Shown: positions 24,757 through 32,956, numbered from the stretch's first letter. The stretch is DNA of 64,000 nucleotides from an uncultured Paracoccaceae bacterium (GCA_937895435.1 CALAXT010000072.1:124001-188000); one strand, 5' to 3'. The notes: generated by a model from the sequence alone, not told the origin. Program-made: numbers and translations.

Positions 24757-26100
24757 CTAAAGCACGCGCATCCGCGGGCGCTGCCATTGGCCCGCCGGCA
24801 AAATCATTAACTCACTCAACGCCCAAACCAGCGCATCCACCCGGTCAGGGCTCCCCTTCCCTTGATACCCACGCTGCGTCATACGGCACATCTGGTCTTC
24901 TAACCCCCCAAGCCCACGCAAATGCATAATTCGCCCCTGCTCATAGAGGGCCGCGATAGGTTCTGCCCGCACCACTTTGCCCCGCGCCGCCCGCACCGCA
25001 CGAAACGGCACCATCGGGTCAATCTGGCGAATGACATTTTCAACCAAATCCCCCCCCTGATTAACCTCAGCCACCAAACGTTCAGCCCCGTAGCGCGCCG
25101 CGGCCGACACCGCCGCCTCGGCCCATTCCAAAGGTGACGCGGCCGATACGCTGGCATCTTCTAACACAAAGGCCCGCCAGGTGTTTGGCGCGCCGTGGCT
25201 CACCACACCCGCCACCACAATACCGCATTCATCCGATCCACTGTGGCCCGTGACCGGCGGATCAACCGCCACCACAATCCGGCTCAATTCAGGGGCCTGA
25301 TCCACCCGGCATGCTTCCAATGCTGCCAAATTCCACAGGGCACCCTCGACATCTTCCAACAGCGCACCCTCCAACTCCTGCCGCCCCAAACGGGTGCCGG
25401 CATAGCGCGCCTGCATTTCCTGCAGAAAAGAAGCCGCCAGATAGGCCCGATTGGCATCGGTGGGCGCATGGGTGCGCACCGTGGATGGGTTGGCCAACAG
25501 CGCTTTCAAAACACCGACATTGCGCGGTGTCGTGGTCACAACCTGCCTTGGGTTTTCACCAATCCGCAGCGCAAACTGCAACATATCCCAAGCTTCTTCA
25601 GCCCGTTTCCATTTGGCCAGTTCATCCACCCAAGCTGCATCAAATTGCGGCCCCCGCAGGCGTTCAGGATCATGCGCTGAAAAGACCTGCGCCACCGCAC
25701 CATTGGGCCAAACCAACCGCTTGCGCCCCGCTTCCCACTCTGGGCGGCGGTCGGGCGGCGAACAGGCCAAAATCCCACTTTCACCAAACACCATCACCTC
25801 GCGGGCCTGATCAATTGTCTCGCCCACCAGGGCCACCCGCCGTGATCGCCCACGCTCAAGTGGCCGCGCCCCCTCGACCTCGGCACGCACCCATTCGGCC
25901 CCAGCGCGGGTCTTACCTGCACCGCGCCCGCCCAAAATCACCCAACTGCGCCAATCACCCTCAGGTGGCAGTTGATGGGGCAATGCCCAAAACTCAAACA
26001 GCCAAGGCAGCGCCACAAGGGCCGCATCGCTTAGGCTTGCAATAAACGCTTCAACCGTTTCCTGCGGCGCGCAAGCAAGCCAGGCGGCGCCCGATCTCAT
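24757..26100 (-). CDS. GTA g2, large terminase subunit
   Basis: The DNA-packaging motor and nuclease. From the ATG at 26100 it has 447 residues. The ATPase domain shows a Walker A of the terminase type, GGRGAGKT (57-64), and a Walker B, AAWVDELAKW (about 180). The RNase-H-like nuclease domain starts near VVAVDPPVTG and includes the later acidic SPDRVDALVWAL segment. An in-frame ATG at 26169 would overlap g1 by 119 bp; the chosen start still overlaps it by 50 bp. GTA packaging is by non-specific headful, so this enzyme does not need a pac site (family knowledge). Confidence 0.93.
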   Translation of the reverse strand: MRSGAAWLACAPQETVEAFIASLSDAALVALPWLFEFWALPHQLPPEGDWRSWVILGGRGAGKTRAGAEWVRAEVEGARPLERGRSRRVALVGETIDQAREVMVFGESGILACSPPDRRPEWEAGRKRLVWPNGAVAQVFSAHDPERLRGPQFDAAWVDELAKWKRAEEAWDMLQFALRIGENPRQVVTTTPRNVGVLKALLANPSTVRTHAPTDANRAYLAASFLQEMQARYAGTRLGRQELEGALLEDVEGALWNLAALEACRVDQAPELSRIVVAVDPPVTGHSGSDECGIVVAGVVSHGAPNTWRAFVLEDASVSAASPLEWAEAAVSAAARYGAERLVAEVNQGGDLVENVIRQIDPMVPFRAVRAARGKVVRAEPIAALYEQGRIMHLRGLGGLEDQMCRMTQRGYQGKGSPDRVDALVWALSELMILPAGQWQRPRMRVL

Positions 26101-26377
26101 CTCTTGCTGCTGCAAAATCAAGCGCCTGTCCCGCAGCGGCTCCGGTTTCTTGTCTGCGAAGTTTTTCAACCCGTGCCCTTTCTTCCAGCGCCGCCTGCAA
26201 TGCTTTGCTTAAATGGCGCAATTGCTCGGCCACATCCTTGGCCCGCCCCAGATCGCCTGCGCGGATCTGGTCTATGATGCCGTCCAGCACCATAACTGAG
26301 CGTGAAAAATGCCTATGCGTCACCAGAAGAAGATCCTCTGGCAACAAATCATCCCCGATGGTTTTCAACTCGGTCAT
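26051..26377 (-). CDS. GTA g1, small terminase subunit
   Basis: A 108-residue helical protein (MTELKTIGDDLLPEDLLLVT). It is the first gene of the cluster and matches RcGTA g1, which has been identified as the small terminase. There is no obvious helix-turn-helix DNA-binding domain, in keeping with non-specific packaging. The central coiled-coil region (LRHLSKALQAALEERARVEKL) would form the oligomer. A consensus-like promoter lies 100-128 bp upstream, and an inverted repeat flanks its ribosome site. Confidence 0.85.
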   Translation of the reverse strand: MTELKTIGDDLLPEDLLLVTHRHFSRSVMVLDGIIDQIRAGDLGRAKDVAEQLRHLSKALQAALEERARVEKLRRQETGAAAGQALDFAAARDEIGRRLACLRAAGNG

Positions 26378-26380
26378 TGT

Positions 26381-26443
26381 TGGGAAACCCGCCTCTCATG
26401 CTTGCCCGCACGAGCGAAATGAAAAAACGGCCAAGGTTTCCCA
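26381..26443 (-). promoter_or_regulatory. inverted repeat in the GTA leader
   Basis: TGGGAAACC (26381-26389) and GGTTTCCCA (26435-26443) are perfect 9-bp inverted copies 45 bp apart, in the 5' leader of g1. One arm lies 4 bp from the start codon next to the purine-rich GAGAGGCGGG. The transcript could fold and hide the g1 start region. The arms could alternatively be two half-sites for a regulator. Confidence 0.45.
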
Positions 26444-26476
26444 TGACCGCATGCCCACTTCTTCTAGCTTGCCTTT

Positions 26477-26505
26477 TTTATATCTAAGGCAGATCGCAAT
26501 GTCAA
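26477..26505 (-). promoter_or_regulatory. near-consensus sigma-70 promoter for the GTA cluster
   Basis: On the minus strand TTGACA (26500-26505) is followed by a 17-bp spacer and TATAAA (26477-26482). The -35 box is perfect and the -10 box matches 5 of 6, the strongest promoter-like sequence I found in the window. It would start transcription near 26470, about 93 nt upstream of the g1 ATG, in the gap after mltG. Confidence 0.7.
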
Positions 26506-26534
26506 TAACTATCTTTAAGGTTGTTTTTTTATAT

Positions 26535-27695
26535 TCACTGCGCCTGCTTTGATTTGGCGGCCTCGGCCTCAATCGCACGCCATTTTGCAACATTTTTCAG
26601 ATGCGCATCATAGCTTGCCGCAAACGCATGCCCACCCGTCCCATCAGCCACAAAATAAAGATCTTCGGTGCGGTCAGGGTTCAGGGCTGCCAGAATACTT
26701 GCACGCCCTGGATTGGCGATCGGCGTCGGCGGCAAACCCGCGATCTTATAAGTGTTATAGGGGGTCTCGCGGTCAAGCTCACTACGCCGCAACCCGCGCC
26801 CCAACGCACCCTTGCCCCCGGTCACACCATAAATCACCGTCGGATCGGTCTGCAGCGGCATGCCCTTTTCCAGCCGATTAACAAAGACCGAGGCCACACG
26901 TCCCCGTTCCTCGGCAACCGCAGTTTCTTTCTCGATAATCGATGCCAAAATCAGCGCTTCTTGTGGTGTTGAAATTGGCAAACCCTCAGCCCGATCGGCC
27001 CACAGGTCCTCCAACGTCCGGGTTTGGCGGGCCGCCATTTCGGCCAGCAAACGCGTCCGATCCGCACCACGCACAACCTCATATCCAACCGGCGCCAGTG
27101 TGCCCTCAGATGGCACTTGCCCAATCTCACCGCTCAGAAAATCAGCCGCACGCAGCGCCTCAACGACCTGCCAACTGGTCGCCCCCTCAGCCACCGTCAC
27201 CTGCAACCGCAGATCGGGGTCCTCCAGCATCACGCGGGCCGTTTCGGGCACAGACTCGGGGGAAAACCGCGCTAATTCCACATACAGCCCTGAGACTGGT
27301 TCAACCTCGCGCAGCACGATTTCACGCGCCAGCACCCCGATACGATAATTCATTTCAGCGCCACAGGTGCTACTGCCCCCTGCGGTGATCTGATCCAATA
27401 TCCCCACCATCGAGCTTTCCGGCGTGATCAGAAAACTGCCATATTTTAACAAACCGTCCCGGTTTGAATACCGCGCACCCAACCGAAAAATCACCGCGCT
27501 GCTGACTGCGCCGCGCTGCTCCAAGGTCCGCGACACAGCGCCCAGCGATCCCCCCCGCTCAACCTTCAGACAAATCGCCTGTGTCAGTGGCCCCGGGCCC
27601 GAAAATTGACGTTGCGCCCAGCCCAGCAAACCCGCACCAACGATCAGCGCCACGATAAGAAGCGTGACCGCGTTTGAGGCGATATTACGCCACAT
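26535..27695 (-). CDS. mltG: endolytic murein transglycosylase MltG
   Basis: An inner-membrane enzyme that cleaves nascent glycan strands and is thought to terminate them; 386 residues. One N-terminal transmembrane helix (about 8-27) is followed by LysM-like and YceG domains. The catalytic Glu is in LASIIEKETAVAEERG, followed by the family motifs VFVNRLEKGMPLQTDPTVIYG and NTYKIAGLPPTPIANPG. The ATG overlaps the fabF stop (TGATG), so it is the last gene of the fab operon. The GTA promoter follows. Confidence 0.95.
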   Translation of the reverse strand: MWRNIASNAVTLLIVALIVGAGLLGWAQRQFSGPGPLTQAICLKVERGGSLGAVSRTLEQRGAVSSAVIFRLGARYSNRDGLLKYGSFLITPESSMVGILDQITAGGSSTCGAEMNYRIGVLAREIVLREVEPVSGLYVELARFSPESVPETARVMLEDPDLRLQVTVAEGATSWQVVEALRAADFLSGEIGQVPSEGTLAPVGYEVVRGADRTRLLAEMAARQTRTLEDLWADRAEGLPISTPQEALILASIIEKETAVAEERGRVASVFVNRLEKGMPLQTDPTVIYGVTGGKGALGRGLRRSELDRETPYNTYKIAGLPPTPIANPGRASILAALNPDRTEDLYFVADGTGGHAFAASYDAHLKNVAKWRAIEAEAAKSKQAQ

Positions 27696-28969
27696 CAGCC
27701 TGCACCATTCTCCGCCACACGCCCCAACACGAGCGAGGCATTGGTGCCCCCAAACCCAAACGAATTCGATAACGCCACATCAATCCGCCGCGAAACGGCC
27801 GCATTCGGCGCCAGATCTAGCGCTGTCGTGACAGCAGGGTTGTCGAGGTTCAGCGTTGGTGGGGCAATTTGATCGCGCAGCGCCAACACACAAAAAATCG
27901 CTTCAACAGCCCCAGCGGCCCCCAGCAAATGCCCAATAGACGATTTGGTTGACGACATGGTCGCCCCACCAGCCGCGTCTCCCAACAGCCGCTCAACCGC
28001 CGCCAGTTCAATTGTATCTGCCATGGTCGAAGTGCCGTGGGCATTGATATAATCAATCTTGTCTGGGGTCAGCCCTGCTCGGTTTAGTGCGGCCTGCATC
28101 GACCGAAACGCCCCATCCCCATCCTCAGCCGGAGCTGTGATGTGATAGGCATCCCCCGAAAGGCCATAGCCCAGCACTTCGGCATATATCTTTGCACCAC
28201 GCGCCAGGGCATGTTCGTATTCTTCCAACACCACAACACCCGCACCCTCACCCATCACAAAGCCATCACGATCGGCATCATAAGGGCGGCTGGCCCGCTG
28301 TGGCTCTGCCCCGCGCTTGGTTGACAGCGCCTTGCATGCGTTAAAGCCGGCAATCCCAATCTCTGAAATTGGGCTTTCGGCGCCACCGGCCACCATCACG
28401 TCAGCGTCCCCCCACTGGATCAGCCGCGCCGCATCACCAATCGCATGCGCCCCTGTGGAACAGGCCGTCACAACGGCATGGTTGGGGCCCTTGAACCCAT
28501 AGCGGATCGACACATGGCCTGAAATCAGGTTGATCAATGCGCCGGGGATAAAGAACGGGCTAATACGCTTTGGCCCACGCTCTTTCAGCAAAACGGCCGT
28601 ATCAGCAATCGTGCTCAGCCCTCCGATACCCGAGCCAATCATCACACCCGTGCGCACACGGTCGGCCTCAGCCTCAGGCATCCACCCCGAATCCTGAACG
28701 GCCTGCACAGCGGCGGTCATGCCATACAGAATAAAATCGTCAACCTTGCGCTGCTCTTTCGGCTCCATCCAGGCATCGGGGTTGAATGTGCCATCGCTGC
28801 CATCGCCACGCGGAATTTCACAGGCATAGGTGGTGGCAAAATTGCTTGCGTCAAAACGGGTGATCGGCCCAGCCCCAGATTGCCCCGCCAGCAGCCGCGC
28901 CCATGTCGGTTCGACCCCACACGCCAAAGGGGTCACCATTCCCAAACCGGTTATCACCACACGCCGCAT
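27695..28969 (-). CDS. fabF: 3-oxoacyl-ACP synthase II FabF
   Basis: Housekeeping elongation enzyme of fatty acid synthesis, 424 residues from the ATG at 28969 (a GTG one codon earlier is possible). The condensing triad is visible: Cys in VTACSTGAHA, His in INAHGTSTMAD, and His in TKSSIGHLLGAAG, plus the C-terminal SNSFGFGGTNAS loop. It lies downstream of acpP behind a strong terminator-like hairpin, and is coupled to mltG. A second, divergent ketoacyl synthase is at 4994-6202. Confidence 0.96.
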   Translation of the reverse strand: MRRVVITGLGMVTPLACGVEPTWARLLAGQSGAGPITRFDASNFATTYACEIPRGDGSDGTFNPDAWMEPKEQRKVDDFILYGMTAAVQAVQDSGWMPEAEADRVRTGVMIGSGIGGLSTIADTAVLLKERGPKRISPFFIPGALINLISGHVSIRYGFKGPNHAVVTACSTGAHAIGDAARLIQWGDADVMVAGGAESPISEIGIAGFNACKALSTKRGAEPQRASRPYDADRDGFVMGEGAGVVVLEEYEHALARGAKIYAEVLGYGLSGDAYHITAPAEDGDGAFRSMQAALNRAGLTPDKIDYINAHGTSTMADTIELAAVERLLGDAAGGATMSSTKSSIGHLLGAAGAVEAIFCVLALRDQIAPPTLNLDNPAVTTALDLAPNAAVSRRIDVALSNSFGFGGTNASLVLGRVAENGAG

Positions 28970-29111
28970 CACAGACCTCCGTCACAGGCTATATTTGTCA
29001 AGCATCCGCCACTGCATTCAACGTGACGTTGATACACGTCCGCTCCAAGCCACGCAATAACGCCCATACCGGACAAATGCACATCAAAGCGCCAAACCCA
29101 GCACACAAATG

Positions 29112-29143
29112 AAAAACGGCGCAACAACCGTGCGCCGTTTTTA
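29112..29143 (-). terminator. intrinsic terminator after acpP
   Basis: AAAACGGCGCA pairs with TGCGCCGTTTT around a seven-base loop, with T runs on both sides. It lies 20 bp after the acpP stop. It should end many acpP transcripts, leaving fabF and mltG to partial read-through or to their own promoter, which fits the need for a high level of AcpP. Confidence 0.88.
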
Positions 29144-29163
29144 AAATCAAAGCGTCAGAAAGT

Positions 29164-29397
29164 TCAGGCAGCAGCGCTGATGAATTTCACGGCATCGCCA
29201 AAGGTCTGGATCGTTTCCGCCGCATCATCCGGGATCTCGATGCCAAACTCTTCTTCGAAAGCCATGACCAGTTCAACCGTGTCCAGGCTGTCTGCACCCA
29301 GATCATCGATAAAAGATGCGGTCTCGGTGACCTTGTCGCCCTCTACACCCAGGTGCTCGACCACAATCTTTTTCACGCGCTCAGCGATGTCGCTCAT
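29164..29397 (-). CDS. acpP: acyl carrier protein AcpP
   Basis: Housekeeping acyl carrier protein of 77 residues, acidic and four-helical. The 4'-phosphopantetheine site is the Ser in [18 protein letters not shown] (near residue 37). The start [12 protein letters not shown] is canonical and preceded by a GAGAGGAAAG ribosome site. A longer frame upstream is not coding-like. Its own terminator follows, and a 230-bp leader separates it from fabG, so it probably also has its own promoter. Confidence 0.97.
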   Translation of the reverse strand: MSDIAERVKKIVVEHLGVEGDKVTETASFIDDLGADSLDTVELVMAFEEEFGIEIPDDAAETIQTFGDAVKFISAAA

Positions 29398-29627
29398 TTT
29401 CTTTCCTCTCAGACGTTTCCGGGATGCACCCGATGTTTCCTGTCCCATGCTCGTTCGAGCTTTCGCCACCCCGGCGTCACACAACGCACAAGAGACCCGT
29501 TCGCGTCACCACGAAGAACCCCCTAGGCTTCCCGGCATCCTTTAGCACAGTCTTTGACGATGGCAAACGCTTTCAGCCGAACGTTGCGTTCATCACAGCA
29601 AAGGCCAGTTTTGCCCCTGCACGCAGC
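29398..29627 (-). promoter_or_regulatory. fabG-acpP gap, probable acpP promoter region
   Basis: A 230-bp gap without a gene. It probably contains the acpP promoter, but I see no strong -35/-10 pair. A short inverted repeat GCTCG-TT-CGAGC lies at 29449-29460, within the acpP leader. No known fatty-acid regulator site is recognised. Confidence 0.4.
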
Positions 29628-30365
29628 CTACAGCATCGCCATTCCACCATTCACATGCAAGGTCGCACCCGTCATGTAACCGGCCTCGGCGCTGGCCAGA
29701 TACACCACCGCGGCAGCAATCTCTTCGGGCGTGCCCATCCGCCCAGCGGGCACCTGCGTCAATATCTTTGATTTCTGATCATCGGTCAGCTTGTCGGTCA
29801 TCGCAGTGGTGATAAAGCCGGGTGCCACACAGTTGACGGTGATACCGCGACTGGCAACTTCATGCGCCAGACTTTTTGACATGCCCACGATGCCTGCCTT
29901 GGCCGCAGCATAGTTGGCCTGCCCCGGGTTCCCAGTTGCCCCAACCACCGACGTGATATTGACGATCCGCCCCCAGCGCGCTTTCATCATTGGGCGCAAA
30001 ACACCCCGGCACAGCCGAAATGTCGCCCCAAGGTTGACATCAATCACGCTTTGCCATTCGGAATCGCTCATACGCATGAATAGGTTATCTTGGGTGATAC
30101 CGGCATTGTTCACCAAAATATCCACCGCGCCCATCTCGGCCAGTGCTGATTTTGCCAGCGCCTCAATCGACTCTGGATCGCTGAGATTGGCCACAATCAC
30201 ATGCGCCCGCGCGCCCAGCTCTTCGGCCAAGGCCCGCAGCGGCGCCTCACGCGTGCCCGACAACGCAACCTGCGCACCTGCCGCGTGCAGCGCCCGCGCA
30301 ACCGCCCCGCCAATCCCACCCGAAGCGCCCGTGATCAACGCTGACTTTCCGCTCAGATCAAACAT
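29628..30365 (-). CDS. fabG: 3-oxoacyl-ACP reductase FabG
   Basis: NADPH-dependent reductase of the fatty acid cycle, 245 residues. It is a classical short-chain dehydrogenase: GASGGIGGA cofactor loop near residue 12, NNAGIT near 85, catalytic Ser in VNITSVVGA, and Tyr and Lys in NYAAAKAGIVG. The start MFDLSGKSALITG fits the family; the frame continues upstream into the fabD gap without coding character. It lies 46 bp after fabD. Confidence 0.97.
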   Translation of the reverse strand: MFDLSGKSALITGASGGIGGAVARALHAAGAQVALSGTREAPLRALAEELGARAHVIVANLSDPESIEALAKSALAEMGAVDILVNNAGITQDNLFMRMSDSEWQSVIDVNLGATFRLCRGVLRPMMKARWGRIVNITSVVGATGNPGQANYAAAKAGIVGMSKSLAHEVASRGITVNCVAPGFITTAMTDKLTDDQKSKILTQVPAGRMGTPEEIAAAVVYLASAEAGYMTGATLHVNGGMAML

Positions 30366-30411
30366 GACCGATACCTTTCTTATGTTTTTGTTGCGCCGAT
30401 GCGTTGCGCAC

Positions 30412-31353
30412 CTAGGCCTGTGTTTCCGCCAGAATGGCCGCCACATCCTCAGGCGTGCCCACGGCACGGCACTGCACCTCGGGCGCAATCCGTCGGATCA
30501 TCCCCGAAAGCGCCTTGCCCACACCAATTTCCCAAAATTCGGTCACACCTGCCGCTGCCATCCACGCAACCGATTCGCGCCAGCGCACCGCACCGGTGAC
30601 CTGCTCTACCAACAACCCACGAATCAGCTCAGGGTCCTGAATCGGCGCGGCCCGCACATTGGCCACCAACGGAACACGAGGGGCCGAAATCTTTACATCA
30701 GCCAGCGCTGCGGCCATCGCATCCGCGGCGGGTTGCATCAGCGCACAATGAAACGGCGCTGACACAGGCAACATCACGGCGCGCTTGGCGCCCTGCGCCT
30801 TGGCCAAAACAACTGCCCGTTCAACCGCGGCCAGATTACCTGACACCACCACTTGTGCCGGGTCGTTATCATTGGCGGCTTGGCACACTTCGCCCTCTGC
30901 CGCCGCAGCGGCCACAGCCGACACTGCGGCAAAATCCAGCCCCAAAATTGCCGCCATCGCCCCAATACCAACCGGAACCGCCTCTTGCATCGCACGCCCG
31001 CGCAAGCGCAACAGTTGCGCCGTATCCGCCAAACTCAGCGCACCAGCAGCACAAAGCGCCGAATATTCACCCAAAGAATGGCCCGCAACAAAGCCAACGG
31101 TGTCAAAGCCAATACCCTCGGCCTCCAACGCGCGCTGCGCTGCGATTGATGTCGCCATCAACGCAGGCTGGGCATTGGCTGTCAGGGTAAGTGCTGCGAT
31201 ATCACCCTCCCAAATCAGCGCTGACAGCGGCTCACCCAAAGCGGCATCCACTTCATCAAACACCGCCTGCGCCTCGGGATAGCGCGCAGCCAGCGCCCGC
31301 CCCATCCCAATGGTTTGGGCACCTTGGCCCGGAAATACGTATGCGCGGCTCAT
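30412..31353 (-). CDS. fabD: malonyl CoA-ACP transacylase FabD
   Basis: Loads malonyl groups onto ACP; 313 residues. The N-terminal AYVFPGQGAQTIGMG motif, the nucleophile Ser in GHSLGEYSAL (near residue 90), the Arg in LRLRGRAM and the His in VSAPFHCALM are all present. It is the first gene of the fabD-fabG-acpP-fabF-mltG group and diverges from rpsF, so its promoter lies within 31354-31595. Confidence 0.96.
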   Translation of the reverse strand: MSRAYVFPGQGAQTIGMGRALAARYPEAQAVFDEVDAALGEPLSALIWEGDIAALTLTANAQPALMATSIAAQRALEAEGIGFDTVGFVAGHSLGEYSALCAAGALSLADTAQLLRLRGRAMQEAVPVGIGAMAAILGLDFAAVSAVAAAAAEGEVCQAANDNDPAQVVVSGNLAAVERAVVLAKAQGAKRAVMLPVSAPFHCALMQPAADAMAAALADVKISAPRVPLVANVRAAPIQDPELIRGLLVEQVTGAVRWRESVAWMAAAGVTEFWEIGVGKALSGMIRRIAPEVQCRAVGTPEDVAAILAETQA

Positions 31354-31460
31354 CTTTTCCTCCGTCGTGTTTTCTCTCCCCTAGCCTGCCGCGCGCGCCC
31401 AGACAACTGCCACCCCCCAAAACCTGCCAACAAACTGCGCGCCTCCTTGGCCCATTGTGC

Positions 31461-31488
31461 TTGCATCATGGCGCATTTCTTCTATAAG
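31461..31488 (+). promoter_or_regulatory. candidate promoter of the rpsF operon
   Basis: TTGCAT (31461-31466), a 16-bp spacer, and TATAAG (31483-31488). The -10 matches 5 of 6; the -35 is weak. A start near 31495 would give a leader of about 100 nt that includes the hairpin at 31532-31563. Confidence 0.5.
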
Positions 31489-31531
31489 GCGGCTTCCTTT
31501 CCGCAGTCACGAAACCGGCGCAGCCTCTCGT

Positions 31532-31563
31532 GGACGGGTGGCGGAAAGGTTTTCTGCCCGTCC
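31532..31563 (+). promoter_or_regulatory. leader hairpin upstream of rpsF, possible autoregulatory site
   Basis: GGACGGG pairs with CCCGTCC, then a TGG bulge, then CGGAAA pairs with TTTCTG around a GGT loop: 13 pairs in 32 nt, ending 32 bp before the rpsF ATG. bS6:bS18 complexes are known to bind a structured rpsF leader in other bacteria. This element is in the right place, but its bulge does not obviously match the CCG-bulge motif I recall. Confidence 0.5.
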
Positions 31564-31595
31564 TATGAAATGCGCCCGCAAAGATTGGAGCACGC

Positions 31596-32066
31596 ATGCC
31601 GCTTTATGAGCATGTCTTTATCTCGCGTCAGGATCTGTCCAACACGCAGGCCGAAGGGCTAATCGAACATTTCACCACTGTCCTCAGCGATAACGGCGGC
31701 AAAGTCGTCGAGCATGAGTACTGGGGCGTCAAAACGATGGCCTACAAGATCAACAAAAACCGCAAGGGCCACTATGCCTTCCTGCGCACCGACGCACCGT
31801 CGGCTGCCGTTCAGGAAATGGAACGCCTGATGCGTTTGCACGACGATGTCATGCGCATTCTGACCATCAAGGTTGATGAACACGCAGAAGGCCCATCGGT
31901 TCAGATGCAAAAGCGCGATGACCGGGGTGACCGTCCAGACCGGGGTGACCGTCCAGAACGGGGCGACCGTCCTGATCGTGGCGACCGTCCAGATCGTGGC
32001 GATCGCGGTGACCGTGGCGATCGTGGTGGTGACCGCGGCGGCTTCGGCGCTGAGCGTCGTCGTTGA
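31596..32066 (+). CDS. rpsF: 30S ribosomal protein bS6 with repeat tail
   Basis: bS6 binds 16S rRNA together with bS18 on the 30S platform. Residues 1-105 are a normal bS6 fold ([34 protein letters not shown]). The remaining 50 residues are a low-complexity tail made of repeated RGDRPD units ending GGFGAERRR, giving 156 residues against about 100-135 in most bacteria. Its role is unknown; it is probably disordered and might bind RNA. It leads the rpsF-rpsR-rplI operon, preceded by a structured leader. Confidence 0.97.
   Translation: MPLYEHVFISRQDLSNTQAEGLIEHFTTVLSDNGGKVVEHEYWGVKTMAYKINKNRKGHYAFLRTDAPSAAVQEMERLMRLHDDVMRILTIKVDEHAEGPSVQMQKRDDRGDRPDRGDRPERGDRPDRGDRPDRGDRGDRGDRGGDRGGFGAERRR
31918..32038 (+). 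repeat. degenerate 18-bp tandem repeat encoding the bS6 tail
   Basis: About five copies of an 18-bp unit coding RGDRPD or RGDRPE, then shorter RGD units. Copies differ mainly at third positions, so the protein repeat is conserved better than the DNA. An in-frame unit gain or loss by slippage would change tail length without breaking the gene. Confidence 0.85.
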
Positions 32067-32095
32067 TCTCGGGCATCAGGAAAGGATCTTAACCC

Positions 32096-32323
32096 ATGGC
32101 TAACAAACCATTTTTCCGTCGCCGCAAAGTGTGCCCGTTCTCGGGCGACAATGCACCTGCGATCGACTATAAAGACACACGCCTGTTGCAGCGTTACATC
32201 TCGGAACGTGGCAAAATCGTGCCCTCGCGCATCACCGCCGTATCGGCAAAGAAGCAGCGTGAACTGGCCCGTGCGATCAAACGCGCCCGGTTCCTCGCCC
32301 TGCTTCCCTACGCCGTGAAATAA
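32096..32323 (+). CDS. rpsR: 30S ribosomal protein bS18
   Basis: 75 residues with the bS18 core: [57 protein letters not shown] in order (given as two overlapping conserved blocks), and the LLPY end. It partners bS6 on the small subunit. It begins 29 bp after rpsF and is followed by rplI at 12 bp, forming one operon. Confidence 0.97.
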   Translation: MANKPFFRRRKVCPFSGDNAPAIDYKDTRLLQRYISERGKIVPSRITAVSAKKQRELARAIKRARFLALLPYAVK

Positions 32324-32335
32324 GGAGCGACAGAA

Positions 32336-32914
32336 ATGAAAGTCATCCTTCTTGAACGTGTGGCCAAGCTTGGCCAAATGGGCGATGTTGTGAACGTCAA
32401 AGACGGTCACGGCCGCAACTTCCTTTTGCCGCAAGGCAAAGCGATGCGCGCAACCGAAGCCAACATCAAACAGTTTGAGGTCCGCAAGGCCCAGCTGGAA
32501 GCCACCAACCTGGAAACCCGCAAAGAAGCCGAGGCCGTTGCTGCAACGCTCGAAGGCCAAGTCTTTGTGATCATCCGGTCAGCCTCCGATTCGGGCGCGC
32601 TTTACGGCTCGGTCACCACACGCGACGCAGCCGATGCTGCCACCGCCGGTGGCTTTACCGTCAACCGCACCCAAGTCGTACTGGATCGCCCGATCAAAGA
32701 TCTGGGCATGCACTCGGTCAGCGTTGTCATGCACCCCGAAGTATCGGCCCGCATCACGCTGAACATCGCCCGGTCCGCCGAAGAGGCCGAACTGCAAGCA
32801 GCCGGTAAATCAATCCAGGAACTTGCCGCCGAAGCAGAAGCCGCCGCTGATTTCGAAGTGGCAGAACTGTTCGACGATCTGGGTGGTGCCGCAGGCGACG
32901 ACGACGATCGCTAA
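32336..32914 (+). CDS. rplI: 50S ribosomal protein bL9
   Basis: bL9 links the L1 stalk region to neighbouring ribosomes. The N-terminal domain is canonical ([19 protein letters not shown] and [16 protein letters not shown]), followed by the long connecting helix and C-terminal domain to about residue 150. It has 192 residues, longer than the E. coli protein (149) because of an acidic tail ([20 protein letters not shown] and an Asp run). Such acidic tails are common in Rhodobacterales as I recall. A strong terminator follows. Confidence 0.96.
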   Translation: MKVILLERVAKLGQMGDVVNVKDGHGRNFLLPQGKAMRATEANIKQFEVRKAQLEATNLETRKEAEAVAATLEGQVFVIIRSASDSGALYGSVTTRDAADAATAGGFTVNRTQVVLDRPIKDLGMHSVSVVMHPEVSARITLNIARSAEEAELQAAGKSIQELAAEAEAAADFEVAELFDDLGGAAGDDDDR

Positions 32915-32956
32915 GATCTGTCGCACTAGTCCGCAAAACGTCCCAACAAAAAGAAA

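Larger units (their letters stand above)
11131..26377 (-). mobile_element. gene transfer agent (RcGTA-type) structural gene cluster
   Basis: A complete headful-packaging, siphovirus-like particle cluster matching the R. capsulatus GTA order g1 to g15, followed by a DUF2793 tail-fibre-like gene. All genes are on the minus strand and intact, most with overlapping stops and starts (g6/g7, g7/g8, g9/g10, g12/g13, g13/g14, g14/g15 and g15/DUF2793). There is no integrase, excisionase, replication gene, repressor or attachment site, and the cluster sits between mltG and cysE. It therefore looks like a domesticated GTA and not a prophage. Head-spike, holin/endolysin and GafA-type activator genes are not in this window. 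Confidence 0.95.
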
